Positions 1 through 7,284 are shown, numbered from the stretch's first letter. The stretch is DNA of 13,946 nt from Pseudomonadota bacterium (GCA_023427545.1 JAEZBF010000086.1:1-13946); one strand, 5' to 3'. Numbers and translations are program-made. The notes: a model not told the origin generated them from the sequence alone.

Positions 1-161
1 AGCAGACCCTGCTCAAGCTTACCCGGACCTCGGAGACCGAATACGTAGAAGAATCGCTCGGCGGCGTTCGCTTCGTCCCCCTCGTCGGCGAGCAGGGCTG
101 GCAGGGCGACGAACGCACAACCGGCGGCAACCCACCAATCCATACCCCGGCAGATCCGTGA
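1..161 (+). CDS. pcm: Protein-L-isoaspartate O-methyltransferase, C-terminal end (partial)
   Basis: This is the last 52 residues of a protein whose start lies before the window; the frame runs from base 3 to a TGA at 159-161. The enzyme methylates L-isoaspartyl residues with S-adenosylmethionine, starting repair of age-damaged proteins in the cytoplasm. The visible part has the C-terminal strand pattern of the Pcm family: LLKLTRTSETEYVEESLGG, then VRFVPLVGEQGW, which matches the family's typical 'VRFVPL' ending. A polar tail of about 16 residues (DERTTGGNPPIHTPADP) follows. The SAM-binding motifs would lie upstream and cannot be seen, so the call rests on this tail alone. Pcm is the best fit, but a related Rossmann methyltransferase cannot be excluded. 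Confidence 0.75.
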   Translation, partial: QTLLKLTRTSETEYVEESLGGVRFVPLVGEQGWQGDERTTGGNPPIHTPADP

Positions 162-216
162 CGCTGCGGAGCCCTGCCCCTGCTTCGGCATCCCTGCGGA
201 CTGTGACGCCTTTTCC

Positions 217-245
217 TTGGAGCGACGCAACGCTGCTGCTATCAG
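217..245 (+). promoter_or_regulatory. Candidate sigma-70 promoter for the tRNA
   Basis: TTGGAG (217-222) resembles a -35 box and TATCAG (240-245) a -10 box, with the ideal 17-base spacer. The mature tRNA begins 9 bases after the -10, so the 5' leader would be very short. Both boxes are partial matches. The remainder of the gap after the methyltransferase (162-216) shows nothing else recognisable. Confidence 0.35.
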
Positions 246-254
246 AGCCGCCGT

Positions 255-330
255 GGGCCTGTAGCTCAACGGTTAGAGCCGACCGCTCATAACGGTCTGG
301 TTGCAGGTTCGAGTCCTGCCGGGCCCACCA
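255..330 (+). tRNA. tRNA with CAU anticodon, probably tRNA-Ile2 (reads AUA)
   Basis: The 76 bases fold as a complete cloverleaf: acceptor GGGCCTG/CGGGCCC (one G-U pair), D stem GCTC/GAGC, anticodon stem GACCG/CGGTC, T stem GCAGG/CCTGC with a TTCGAGT loop, and an encoded CCA end. The anticodon CAT is at 288-290. CAU occurs in initiator Met, elongator Met and Ile2 tRNAs. Initiator is unlikely because the 1-72 pair is a normal G-C and the anticodon stem lacks the three G-C pairs. The short D loop and the C4-G69 and C5-G68 acceptor pairs match the identity elements used by TilS, which converts this C to lysidine so the tRNA reads AUA. Elongator Met remains the alternative. Confidence 0.93.
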
Positions 331-344
331 CCCTGCCCCGCTGC

Positions 345-545
345 CTATTCGCCGCGCAGCCGCTCGGGCTTTGGCGGCGCCTTGCCGGTGTGGACGGCCG
401 GGTTGGTGCTGTTGTCGGTCTTGGGCGGATGGGCGCCGCCCGGGTGGCGCTCGCGATCGGCGTGCTCTTCGTTCGACGGGTGCGGATCGGCGACATCGTT
501 GGTCGCCGAAGTACCCGGACCCGTCTGCATGCTGTTCTTGACCAT
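345..545 (-). CDS. Small hydrophilic protein of unknown function (66 aa)
   Basis: I do not recognise a family. The protein is 66 residues, strongly polar and probably disordered. It is rich in Pro, His, Asn, Glu, Lys and Arg and has no signal peptide or membrane segment. A charged middle section (NEEHADRERHPGG) is followed by a Pro/Lys tail (APPKPERLRGE). The start is well supported: GGAGG (minus strand, bases 555-551) sits 5 bases before the ATG at 545. It follows the DUF2277 gene by 54 bases on the same strand, so the two may share a transcript. It converges on the tRNA, whose 3' end is 14 bases away. The Shine-Dalgarno lies in a predicted hairpin (552-588). The strong ribosome site makes a real gene likely. 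Confidence 0.65.
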   Translation of the reverse strand: MVKNSMQTGPGTSATNDVADPHPSNEEHADRERHPGGAHPPKTDNSTNPAVHTGKAPPKPERLRGE

Positions 546-551
546 CTCATC

Positions 552-588
552 CTCCGCATCTGCCGCGGCACAACGCGGCGTGGCGGAG
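552..588 (-). promoter_or_regulatory. Nested hairpin covering the Shine-Dalgarno of the 66-aa gene
   Basis: In minus-strand RNA, CUCCGC (588-583) can pair with GCGGAG (557-552). Inside it, GCCGCG (579-574) pairs with CGCGGC (567-562) around a 6-base loop. Four bases of the GGAGG ribosome site fall in the outer stem, leaving the ATG only just outside. The structure therefore could limit translation. This is read from base pairing only. Confidence 0.4.
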
Positions 589-599
589 AGGGTTCAGCC

Positions 600-914
600 T
601 CAGGCCGGCTGCTTCTCGCGCTTGCGGGCCGGCTTGGCCACGTAGCGCTCAGGGAAACGCTGGCGGCTGCGCTCGCGCGCCTTCTCGGCCTCGATCTCGC
701 GGTCGCGTGGCGGGGCGCTGGTCTCGAGCTCGTTGAGGAGCTTGCGCGCGGCCGCGGTCACCTCCTCGATGGCGTGATAGAACGCCGCTTCGTTCGCCTT
801 GGAAGGCTGCGTGAAGCCGCTGATCTTGCGCACGAACTGCACGGCGGACGCGCGGATCTCGTCAGGCGTGGCGGGCGGTTCGAAGTTGAACAGGGTGCGG
901 ATGTTGCGGCACAT
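600..914 (-). CDS. DUF2277 family protein (104 aa)
   Basis: The protein matches the DUF2277 family of short cytoplasmic proteins of unknown function. Its signature is MCRNIRTLFNFEPPATPDEI at the N-terminus, then VQFVRKISGFTQPSKANEAA (about residues 26-45), a helix EEVTAAARKLLNELET, and SAPPRDRE. The last 30 residues (EKARERSRQRFPERYVAKPARKREKQPA) form a basic tail, likely unstructured and variable. The start is the ATG at 914, with AAGGAG 6 bases upstream. The frame stays open further upstream to about 1109, but the family begins at MCRN. The gene is divergent from the sugar transporter operon across a 179-base gap and precedes the 66-residue gene on the same strand. No function is known. Confidence 0.9.
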   Translation of the reverse strand: MCRNIRTLFNFEPPATPDEIRASAVQFVRKISGFTQPSKANEAAFYHAIEEVTAAARKLLNELETSAPPRDREIEAEKARERSRQRFPERYVAKPARKREKQPA

Positions 915-1003
915 GTCATGCTCCTTCGCTGGCGCCTTCCAATGCCCAAGCTCTGGCACGGAACTGTGGCGGCGGTCCAGATTGCCGCCGGCGTGCGGGC
1001 GTT

Positions 1004-1040
1004 CGGCATCGGCCCGGATTGACGGGCTGTGCCGATGCCG
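1004..1040. promoter_or_regulatory. 10-bp inverted repeat, candidate operator before the sugar operon
   Basis: CGGCATCGGC (1004-1013) and GCCGATGCCG (1031-1040) are perfect inverted copies separated by 17 bases. An inner pair GCCCG/CGGGC (1012-1016, 1023-1027) surrounds GATTGA. A -35-like TTGACG (1019-1024) lies between the arms and a weak TAGGTT -10 (1043-1048, 18-base spacer) follows. The geometry fits a repressor site over a promoter for the operon that begins at 1094. No regulator gene is present in the window, and GC-rich DNA gives such repeats by chance more often than average. Confidence 0.4.
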
Positions 1041-1093
1041 CCTAGGTTCCGGCCCAAACGGGCAGTCACAGGTACTGCAGCAGGGAGCGAGGG

Positions 1094-2596
1094 GTGGACC
1101 AGGTCCCACTGCGGGCAGCAGGGATTTCGCGTGACTTCGGTCCGGTGCGCGTCCTCTTCGACGTGAACTTCGACCTGCGCGCCGGCGAAGTGCACGCGCT
1201 GATCGGCGAGAACGGCGCCGGCAAGTCCACGCTCATGAAGATCCTGTGCGGTTACCAGCCGCCCACGACGGGCGAGGTCCTGCTCGACGGCAAGCCGATC
1301 GTCTTTACCGGCAGCGCCGATGCCGAGCGCCGAGGCGTGGTGCTGATCCACCAGGAGTTCAACCTCGCCGAGCAGCTCGATGTCGAGGCTAACATCTTCC
1401 TCGGCCGCGAGATGCGGCGGGGCGGACTGCTCGACAAGGAGCGCATGCGCGAGCGCGCCCGCGCCCTGCTCGCCGAGCTTGAGACCGACATCGATCCGCG
1501 CACCTTGGTCAAGGATCTCTCGGTGCCGCAAAAGCAGATGGTAGAGATTGCCAAGGCGCTGGTCCGCGAGGCTCGCGTGCTCGTCATGGACGAGCCGACC
1601 GCCGTGCTGACCGCGCGCGAGTCCGAGGTCCTCTTCCGCCAGATCGACCGGCTGAAGCGGCAGGGCGTTGCCATCCTCTACACCTCGCACAAGCTCGAGG
1701 AGGTAAAGGCGATCGCCGATGTCGTCACAGTGCTGCGCGATGGCCGGCATGTGATCACGACGCAGACGTCCGAGCTCAGCGTCGACGACATGGCGACCCA
1801 GATGGTCGGACGCGACCTCTCCGATCTCTTCCCCGAGCGTTCGGTGGTGACCGGCAATGACGTGGTGCTCGAGGTCGAGCACCTGACGGTCCCTGGCCGG
1901 ATCAGCGATGCCTCGTTCACCTTGCGCCGCGGCGAGGTGCTCGGGTTCGCCGGCCTCGTCGGTTCCGGGCGCACCGAGCTCATGGAAGCCCTGGTCGGCC
2001 TGCGGCGCGCCCGCGGCAGCGTGCGCGTGAACGGCAAGCCGGTGCGCATCCGCTCGCTGCGCGATGCCTCAAAGCTTGGGCTGGCCTACCTCACCGAGGA
2101 CCGCAAGGGCCAAGGGCTGCTGCTCAACATGGGCCTGCGGCCCAACCTCACCCTGCTCGGCCTCGACCGCTTCGCCCGCGGCTTTATCGATGAGCGCGCC
2201 GAGCAACAGGCGCTCGACAAGGCAATCGCCGAGTTCGACATCCGCGCCCCCAACCGCGCGGTACCGGTCGGCAACCTCTCGGGCGGCAACCAGCAGAAGC
2301 TTCTGCTTGCCAAGACCATGCTCGTCGAGCCCGACATCGTCATCATCGACGAGCCGACCCGCGGCATCGACATCGGCACCAAGCAGCAGATCTACGGCTT
2401 CATCGACCGCCTCGCCCGCAGCGGCAAGAGCGTCATCGTCATCTCGTCCGAGATGGCGGAAGTCATCGGCCTCAGTCATCGCGTCGTCGTCATGAAGTCG
2501 GGCCGCATCGTCGGCGAGCTGGCGGGCGAGGACATCACCGAAGAGGCCATCGTTCGCCACGCCATGGGCATCATCGAAGGAAAACGCGCCGCATGA
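1094..2596 (+). CDS. Sugar ABC transporter ATP-binding protein (RbsA/MglA type, two ATPase domains)
   Basis: This is the cytoplasmic ATPase that powers import of a sugar or polyol with the permease and binding protein encoded next. It has the family's usual length (500 aa) and two fused ABC domains. Domain 1 has Walker A GENGAGKST (38-46), a degenerate signature LSVPQKQ (142-148), Walker B VLVMDEPT (162-169) and an H-loop TSH (197-199). Domain 2 has the degenerate Walker A GLVGSGRTE (287-295), a full signature LSGGNQQK (395-402) and Walker B IVIIDEPT (415-422), with SSE in place of the H-loop; these deviations are normal for RbsA-type proteins. The start is a GTG with GGGAG about 7 bases upstream. 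The gene overlaps the permease by 4 bases (ATGA), suggesting translational coupling. The sugar cannot be told from this subunit. Confidence 0.96.
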   Translation: MDQVPLRAAGISRDFGPVRVLFDVNFDLRAGEVHALIGENGAGKSTLMKILCGYQPPTTGEVLLDGKPIVFTGSADAERRGVVLIHQEFNLAEQLDVEANIFLGREMRRGGLLDKERMRERARALLAELETDIDPRTLVKDLSVPQKQMVEIAKALVREARVLVMDEPTAVLTARESEVLFRQIDRLKRQGVAILYTSHKLEEVKAIADVVTVLRDGRHVITTQTSELSVDDMATQMVGRDLSDLFPERSVVTGNDVVLEVEHLTVPGRISDASFTLRRGEVLGFAGLVGSGRTELMEALVGLRRARGSVRVNGKPVRIRSLRDASKLGLAYLTEDRKGQGLLLNMGLRPNLTLLGLDRFARGFIDERAEQQALDKAIAEFDIRAPNRAVPVGNLSGGNQQKLLLAKTMLVEPDIVIIDEPTRGIDIGTKQQIYGFIDRLARSGKSVIVISSEMAEVIGLSHRVVVMKSGRIVGELAGEDITEEAIVRHAMGIIEGKRAA

Positions 2597-3594
2597 CCAC
2601 CATCGCATCCGACCAGACCGTCCGCGTCAGGCCGCGATTCAGGCTGTCGGTCCTCGGACCTCTGCTGGCGCTGGTGCTGCTCCTGCTGCTCGGCGCCGTG
2701 CTCAACGGCAACTTCCTGACGCCGGGCAACCTCCTCAACGTGGTCGCCCGCGCCGCCTCCATCGGCATCATCGCGATCGGCGCGACCTTCGTCATCACCT
2801 CGGGCGGGCTAGACCTCTCGGTCGGCTCGATGGCGGCGTTCCTTGCCGGCATGATGATCATCATCGTCAACGCGCTGGTGCCTTCGATGGGCACGGGCTG
2901 GCCGGTCGTGATCGTCGGCATGCTCTCGGTGCTGATCCTCGGCGCCCTTGCGGGAGGCGCGAACGGCCTGCTGGTGACGGCGGGACGGATAGAGCCGTTC
3001 ATCGTCACCCTCGGCGCGCTCGGCATTTACCGGGCCCTGATCACGTTCCTGGCGAACGGCGGCACGCTGAACCTCAATTTCCAGGTCGCCGACACCTACG
3101 CCCCCGTCTATTCCGGCAACGTCTTCGGCATCCCGATCCCCATCATCGTCTTTGCCGTCGTCGCGATCGCCGCGGAAGTCGCCATGCGCCGCACGCGGTT
3201 CGGCCGGCACGCCGCTGCTATCGGCTCGAACGATCAGGTGGCACGCTACTCTGCCATCAGAGTCGACGGCGTGCGCCTGATGACGTACGTACTGCAGGGA
3301 GTGCTGGTGGGGGTCGCAGTGCTGCTCTACGTTCCACGTTTCGGGTCTGCCAACAGCGCGACTGCAGTGCTCTGGGAGCTGCAGGCCATCGCGGCCGTGA
3401 TCATCGGCGGCACCATGCTCAAGGGCGGCTCCGGCCGCGTCTGGGGCACGGTGGTCGGCGTGATCATCCTCGAACTGATCGGCAATATCCTGAACTTGCA
3501 GAGCCTGATCAGCCCCTATCTCAACCAGGCGTTCCAGGGCGCCATCATCATCATCGCCGTACTGCTGCAGCGCTCGCGGCGTCCGGCACCGTAG
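2593..3594 (+). CDS. Sugar ABC transporter permease (RbsC type)
   Basis: This inner-membrane channel subunit of 333 aa belongs to the BPD_transp_2 family. Hydrophobic segments include about 18-36, 54-70, 82-95, 104-121, 180-195, 232-247, 264-274, 284-300 and 315-326. The conserved loop ATFVITSGGLDLSVGSM (64-80) is the family hallmark. The cytoplasmic coupling segment TRFGRHAAAIGSNDQVARYS (201-220) and the GGTMLKGGSGRVWGT stretch (272-286) also match. A short basic N-terminal extension precedes the first membrane helix. It starts inside the ATPase stop codon and is followed after 48 bases by the binding-protein gene, so all three should share one transcript. Confidence 0.95.
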   Translation: MTTIASDQTVRVRPRFRLSVLGPLLALVLLLLLGAVLNGNFLTPGNLLNVVARAASIGIIAIGATFVITSGGLDLSVGSMAAFLAGMMIIIVNALVPSMGTGWPVVIVGMLSVLILGALAGGANGLLVTAGRIEPFIVTLGALGIYRALITFLANGGTLNLNFQVADTYAPVYSGNVFGIPIPIIVFAVVAIAAEVAMRRTRFGRHAAAIGSNDQVARYSAIRVDGVRLMTYVLQGVLVGVAVLLYVPRFGSANSATAVLWELQAIAAVIIGGTMLKGGSGRVWGTVVGVIILELIGNILNLQSLISPYLNQAFQGAIIIIAVLLQRSRRPAP

Positions 3595-3609
3595 TTCACC
3601 AAGTCCAAC

Positions 3610-3624
3610 TGCCCACAACGGGCA
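3610..3624 (+). promoter_or_regulatory. Small intercistronic stem-loop before the binding-protein gene
   Basis: TGCCC (3610-3614) pairs with GGGCA (3620-3624) around ACAAC, ending 6 bases before the GGAGG ribosome site at 3631-3635. Such hairpins between permease and binding-protein genes can help set the higher level of binding protein, but this one is only 5 bp. Confidence 0.25.
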
Positions 3625-3642
3625 ACATTCGGAGGAAATGAC

Positions 3643-4602
3643 ATGGGCTTCATCAGAACCGCCGCAATCGCTACCCTCATGGTCGCAAGCGTCGGCCTCT
3701 CCGGGGCGGCAATCGCCCAGGACAAGACCTACACGATCGGCGTTTCGGTGCCGACGGCCGACCACGGCTGGACCGGTGGCGTGAACTTCTTCGCCCAGCA
3801 GGCGGTGGATCGGCTGACCAAGGCCTATCCCAACCTGCAGTTCGTGCTGGCGACGGCGCCGGACTCGACCAAGCAGGCGGCTGATCTCGAGGACATGGTC
3901 ACCACCCGCAACATCGATGGCCTGGTCATCCTGCCGGGCGACCCGGACGCCATGACGGCCTCGATCAAGAAGGTGAAGGACGCCGGCAAGTGGGTCACCG
4001 TCGTCGACCGCGCGCTCAGCCAGACCGGTATCGAGGACCTCTACGTCGCCGGCGACAACCCGGGCCTGGGCACCACCACTGCCGAGTACTTCAAGCAGGC
4101 GATGCCGGACGGCGGCAACATCGTGGTCCTGCGCGGCGCTCCGATCCCGATCGATGCGCAGCGCGTCGACGCCTTCATGAAGGGCATCGAAGGCACCAAC
4201 ATCAAGGTTCTCGACAGCCAGTTCGCCAACTGGAACCGCGATGACGGCTACAAGATCATGCAGGATTTCCTGACCAAGTACCCGGATATCGACGCGGTCT
4301 GGGCCCAGGATGACGACACCCTCGTGGGCGTCCTCAAGGCCCTCAAGGAAGCTGGCCGCGACCAGGACATCTGGTCGGTCGGCGGCGCCGGCATGAACCA
4401 GATCATCAAGATGGTTGCTTCCGGCTCGACCCAGGTTCCGGTCGACGTCAGCTACAACCCCAACATGGTGGCGACCGCCATCGACCTCACCGCCCTGCAC
4501 TTCGTTGCCGGCGCCCAGGTCGACGGCCGCTTCATCATCAACTCGACGCTCATCACCAAGGACAACGCGGCCGAGTTCGACTACGCCAACACCCCGTTCT
4601 GA
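3643..4602 (+). CDS. Periplasmic sugar-binding protein of the ABC importer (Peripla_BP_4 family)
   Basis: This 319-residue secreted protein captures the substrate in the periplasm for the permease. Residues 1-25 form a signal peptide ending AIA before QDK. The mature protein has the type I periplasmic fold: YTIGVSVPTADHGWTGG at the start of lobe 1, then IDGLVILPGDPDAM, WVTVVDRAL, NIVVLRGAPIPIDAQRVDAF and IDAVWAQDDDTLVGVLKAL. These correspond to strand-loop segments of RbsB-type proteins, and the VDRAL and QRVDAF segments lie where sugar contacts usually occur. The ribosome site GGAGG is 7 bases before the ATG. It is the last gene of the operon and is closed by a terminator. A pentose, polyol or similar small sugar is likely; the residues do not settle which. 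Confidence 0.93.
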   Translation: MGFIRTAAIATLMVASVGLSGAAIAQDKTYTIGVSVPTADHGWTGGVNFFAQQAVDRLTKAYPNLQFVLATAPDSTKQAADLEDMVTTRNIDGLVILPGDPDAMTASIKKVKDAGKWVTVVDRALSQTGIEDLYVAGDNPGLGTTTAEYFKQAMPDGGNIVVLRGAPIPIDAQRVDAFMKGIEGTNIKVLDSQFANWNRDDGYKIMQDFLTKYPDIDAVWAQDDDTLVGVLKALKEAGRDQDIWSVGGAGMNQIIKMVASGSTQVPVDVSYNPNMVATAIDLTALHFVAGAQVDGRFIINSTLITKDNAAEFDYANTPF

Positions 4603-4626
4603 TCCGTCATGACGGCCAACCATCGG

Positions 4627-4654
4627 AGGCCGCCCCTCACCGGGCGGCCTTTTT
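4627..4654 (+). terminator. Intrinsic terminator of the sugar transporter operon
   Basis: A perfect 9-bp stem, AGGCCGCCC (4627-4635) with GGGCGGCCT (4642-4650), closes a 6-base loop and leads into TTTTT (4650-4654). It begins 25 bases after the binding-protein stop codon. Confidence 0.9.
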
Positions 4655-4731
4655 CGTTTGTTTACGCCAACCGGGGCAGCATCCTGCCCTTGGGCTGGAA
4701 CCACCCCCGCTGAGATGCCATTCTTCCCGCC

Positions 4732-5490
4732 ATGATCGCCGTCGCGTCCTACAATATCCAGAAGAGCATCGGGACAGACTACCGCCGGCGGCCGGAGCGC
4801 ATCCTTGGCGTTCTCGCCGAGCTCGACGCCGATGTCGTCGCCCTGCAGGAGGTGGACCGCCGTTTCGGCGAACGCGCCTCCTCGCTCTCGACCGAAGCCA
4901 TTGAGGCCGAGACGGGCTACACCGCGCTGCGTTTCGGCGCCCGGGAGAAGAGCCTCGGCTGGCACGGGAACACCATCCTCGTGCGCAAGTCCGTGAGGGT
5001 GCTGGCGCAGAGGACGCTCACCCTGCCCTGCCTTGAGCCCCGCGGGGCGGTCCTGGCGGACCTCGCTATCGGCGATTTCTCCCTACGGGTTGTCGGCATG
5101 CACCTTGGGCTCGTCGGCCTCTGGCGCAAGCGTCAGGCGGTTGCGGTGCTCGACCACCTCGAGACCCTCGAGGAGAAGTTCCCCACCGTGATGATGGGCG
5201 ACTTCAACGAGTGGAGCGTCAACGGCGGCTGTCTCAGCCATTTCGCCGAGGCCCACCACGTCGGCGCGCCGGGGCCGAGCTTCCCCTCGGTTCGTCCCGT
5301 GCTGCGTCTCGATCGCATCGTCACCAGCGTCGACCTCGTCATCGCCGAGTCCGGCGTACACGGCTCCGAGACTGCTCGCTCCGCCTCGGATCACCTGCCG
5401 ATCTGGGCGCGGCTCACCTATGCAGGCCAGGCGGCGTCGGTCGAGCGCAAGGCGATCGCGCAGAGCCCGGGCATCGGCGTGCCCGGTTAG
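4732..5490 (+). CDS. Endonuclease/exonuclease/phosphatase-fold metal-dependent hydrolase
   Basis: This 252-residue cytoplasmic protein has the complete EEP active-site series: N8 in SYNIQ, E40 in VALQEVD, H124 in GMHLG, D157 and N159 in MGDFNEW, D194 in LRLDRIV, and D220-H221 in SASDHLPIW. These residues bind a divalent metal and cleave a phosphodiester or phosphomonoester. The substrate is unknown; family members act on DNA, lipids or nucleotides. The catalytic domain starts at residue 2, so the ATG cannot move downstream. There is no clear Shine-Dalgarno before it (ATTCTTCCCGCC), which is unusual beside its neighbours and could mean a leaderless mRNA. A 25-residue tail after the last motif looks disordered. 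The gene stands alone behind the operon terminator, with a small gene 35 bases downstream. Confidence 0.9.
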   Translation: MIAVASYNIQKSIGTDYRRRPERILGVLAELDADVVALQEVDRRFGERASSLSTEAIEAETGYTALRFGAREKSLGWHGNTILVRKSVRVLAQRTLTLPCLEPRGAVLADLAIGDFSLRVVGMHLGLVGLWRKRQAVAVLDHLETLEEKFPTVMMGDFNEWSVNGGCLSHFAEAHHVGAPGPSFPSVRPVLRLDRIVTSVDLVIAESGVHGSETARSASDHLPIWARLTYAGQAASVERKAIAQSPGIGVPG

Positions 5491-5525
5491 GATCGGTTAA
5501 CCGGTCCCCCGCAATCTACGGCATC

Positions 5526-5744
5526 ATGCAGATCCAGAAGCGCACGATGAACTGGCTGCCCCAGCCGTCGGCCTACAGTGCGGCCAAGGCCAGCCGCGAG
5601 CGTCGCAAGGCGCTAGCCAACGAGTTCATCGCCCGTCAGTCGAGCATTGCCGACGCCTTCAGCGGCATCCACACCAACACCGTCGCCGAGCAGGGCAACC
5701 TCGTTTCGCGGGTCGCCGCCGCCCGGCTGAAGAAGACCGCCTAA
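5526..5744 (+). CDS. Small basic protein of unknown function (72 aa)
   Basis: I do not recognise a named family. The 72 residues have a short N-terminal segment (QIQKRTMNWLPQPSAYS), then a basic helix-prone stretch (AAKASRERRKALANEFIARQ), a polar middle (SSIADAFSGIHTNTVAEQ), and a basic end (SRVAAARLKKTA). No signal peptide or membrane helix is seen. The ribosome site is weak for both the ATG at 5526 and the in-frame ATG at 5547, so the start is uncertain. The frame also extends upstream as an open shadow of the hydrolase gene, which lowers confidence, but the codon choice and non-repetitive composition look coding. It stops 5 bases before the convergent dehydrogenase stop; the two stops lie in the palindrome TAAGGGCCTTA (5742-5752). 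Confidence 0.55.
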   Translation: MQIQKRTMNWLPQPSAYSAAKASRERRKALANEFIARQSSIADAFSGIHTNTVAEQGNLVSRVAAARLKKTA

Positions 5745-5749
5745 GGGCC

Positions 5750-7189
5750 TTAACCGGCTGCCGTGTAAGCGGTTTTCACCACCGTGAAGAACTCGGCAGC
5801 ATAGCGCCCCTGCTCGCGCGGGCCGTAGCTCGAGCCCTTGCGCCCGCCGAAAGGCACGTGGAAATCGACACCGGCGGTCGGCACGTTGACCATCACCATG
5901 CCCGCCTCGGCATTCCGCTTGAAATGCGTCGCATATTTCAGCGAGGTGGTCACAATCCCGGCGGAGAGGCCGAATTCGGTGTCATTAGAGGTCGCCAACG
6001 CCTCCTCGTAGTCCTTGACCCGGATGACCGCCGCCACGGGCCCGAAGATTTCCTCGCGCGCGATGCGCATCTGGTTGTGCACTTCGGTGAACAGGGTCGG
6101 CTGCAGGAAATAGCCGGGGTTCTCGAGCGTCAGTAGCTCGCCGCCGGCGACAAGCTTGGCGCCTTCCTTCTTGCCGATCTCGATGTAGTCGGTGTCCTGC
6201 TTGAGCTGGCTGGGATCGACCACCGGTCCGATCTCGATGCCCTGCTTGAGCGCATCGCCGACCTTGAGGTTGCGCGCCCGCTCGGCCAGCGCCTCGACGA
6301 AACGGTCGTGGATTCCTTCGGTGACGATGATGCGGGACGCAGCGGTGCAACGCTGGCCGGTCGAGAAGAACGCGCTCTGCGCCACCGTCTCGACGGCGAC
6401 CTTGAGGTCGGCGTCATCGAGCACGATGGTCGGGTTCTTGCCGCCCATCTCGAGCTGGAACTTGCGGTTGTGCTTGATCGAAGCTTCTGCGACGCGCTTG
6501 CCGGTGCCGACCGAGCCGGTGAAGGTCAGCGCCGTGACGTCGGGCGAATCCAGCATGGCCTGGCCAACGGTCGAACCGCGGCCCATCACCAGGTTGAGCA
6601 CGCCCTTTGGGAGACCGGCGCGGTGCAGGATGTCGACGATCGCCCACGAGCAGCCCGGCACGAGATCGGCCGGCTTGAAGACGATCGTGTTGCCGTAGCA
6701 GAGCGCCGGTGCGATCTTCCAGGTCGGGATGGCAATGGGGAAGTTCCACGGAGTGATGATGCCGATCACGCCGATCGGCTCACGCGTGATCTCGACGCCT
6801 ACACCGGGCCGGACGCTGGGCACCGTCTCGCCTGCAAGGCGCAGCGCCTCGCCGGCGAAGAAATCGAAAATCTGACCGGCGCGGGTGACCTCGCCGATGC
6901 CCTCAGGCAGCGTCTTGCCCTCTTCGCGGCTCAGCAGCCGGCCGAGTTCCTCAGTCCGCGCCCTGATTTCCTCGGCCGCCTTGCGCAGGATCGTGTGCCG
7001 CTCGAGGATCCCCGACCGCGACCAGGCAGGGAACGCCGCCATGGCCGCCGCGATGGCGCGCTGGGCGTCGTCCGCCGAGGCCTGGGCATAGGTGCCCACC
7101 ACCTCGTTGGTGTTGGAGGGGTTGATGTTGTCCTTCCCCTCGGTCCCCACCCACTCGCCGTCGATCAGGTTTCTGTGCAGCTCGTCCAT
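5750..7189 (-). CDS. NAD(P)-dependent aldehyde dehydrogenase, probably 2-ketoglutarate semialdehyde dehydrogenase
   Basis: This 479-residue cytoplasmic enzyme has the whole aldehyde dehydrogenase core: N149 in TPWNFP, K172 in FKPA, the FTGSVGTG cofactor loop (223-230), the general base E247 in LEMGG, the nucleophile C281 in GQRCTA, and EEIFGPV (379-385). The C-terminal PFGGRKGSSYGPREQG matches the semialdehyde dehydrogenase branch. It lies 121 bases downstream of a XylX-like FAH-family gene on the same strand. That pairing is typical of non-phosphorylative pentose or aldarate breakdown, where this enzyme oxidises 2-ketoglutarate semialdehyde to 2-ketoglutarate. A GAAGAGA sequence precedes the ATG at 7189. 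Succinate-semialdehyde or another aldehyde is possible, because substrate specificity is inferred from context. Confidence 0.93.
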   Translation of the reverse strand: MDELHRNLIDGEWVGTEGKDNINPSNTNEVVGTYAQASADDAQRAIAAAMAAFPAWSRSGILERHTILRKAAEEIRARTEELGRLLSREEGKTLPEGIGEVTRAGQIFDFFAGEALRLAGETVPSVRPGVGVEITREPIGVIGIITPWNFPIAIPTWKIAPALCYGNTIVFKPADLVPGCSWAIVDILHRAGLPKGVLNLVMGRGSTVGQAMLDSPDVTALTFTGSVGTGKRVAEASIKHNRKFQLEMGGKNPTIVLDDADLKVAVETVAQSAFFSTGQRCTAASRIIVTEGIHDRFVEALAERARNLKVGDALKQGIEIGPVVDPSQLKQDTDYIEIGKKEGAKLVAGGELLTLENPGYFLQPTLFTEVHNQMRIAREEIFGPVAAVIRVKDYEEALATSNDTEFGLSAGIVTTSLKYATHFKRNAEAGMVMVNVPTAGVDFHVPFGGRKGSSYGPREQGRYAAEFFTVVKTAYTAAG

Positions 7190-7284
7190 GTTCTCTTCGG
7201 TCCCGCTCGATTGCCTGGCGCCGGGTCGGCCGGCGGCCTCATGTACGCGCCGGGTTTTAGGCGATGGGGGCCGCGATTGCCACC

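Noticed and set aside
255..345. The tRNA 3' end as an integration site for a genomic island
   Set aside because: No integrase, no second copy of the tRNA end, and ordinary chromosomal genes follow directly.
970..990. A 6-bp hairpin CGGCGG/CCGCCG before the sugar operon
   Set aside because: Short, GC-only stems with a 9-base loop are expected by chance at this base composition.
4697..4722. A second EcfG-like promoter (GGAAC-N17-CATT) before the EEP hydrolase
   Set aside because: The -10 has A in place of the strongly conserved G of CGTT, so the match is too weak to report.
2809..4965. A 718-residue minus-strand frame across the permease, binding protein and hydrolase
   Set aside because: It spans three well-supported plus-strand genes and a terminator, has no recognisable domain, and its composition (Asp, Arg, His, Gly) is typical of antisense shadow in GC-rich DNA.
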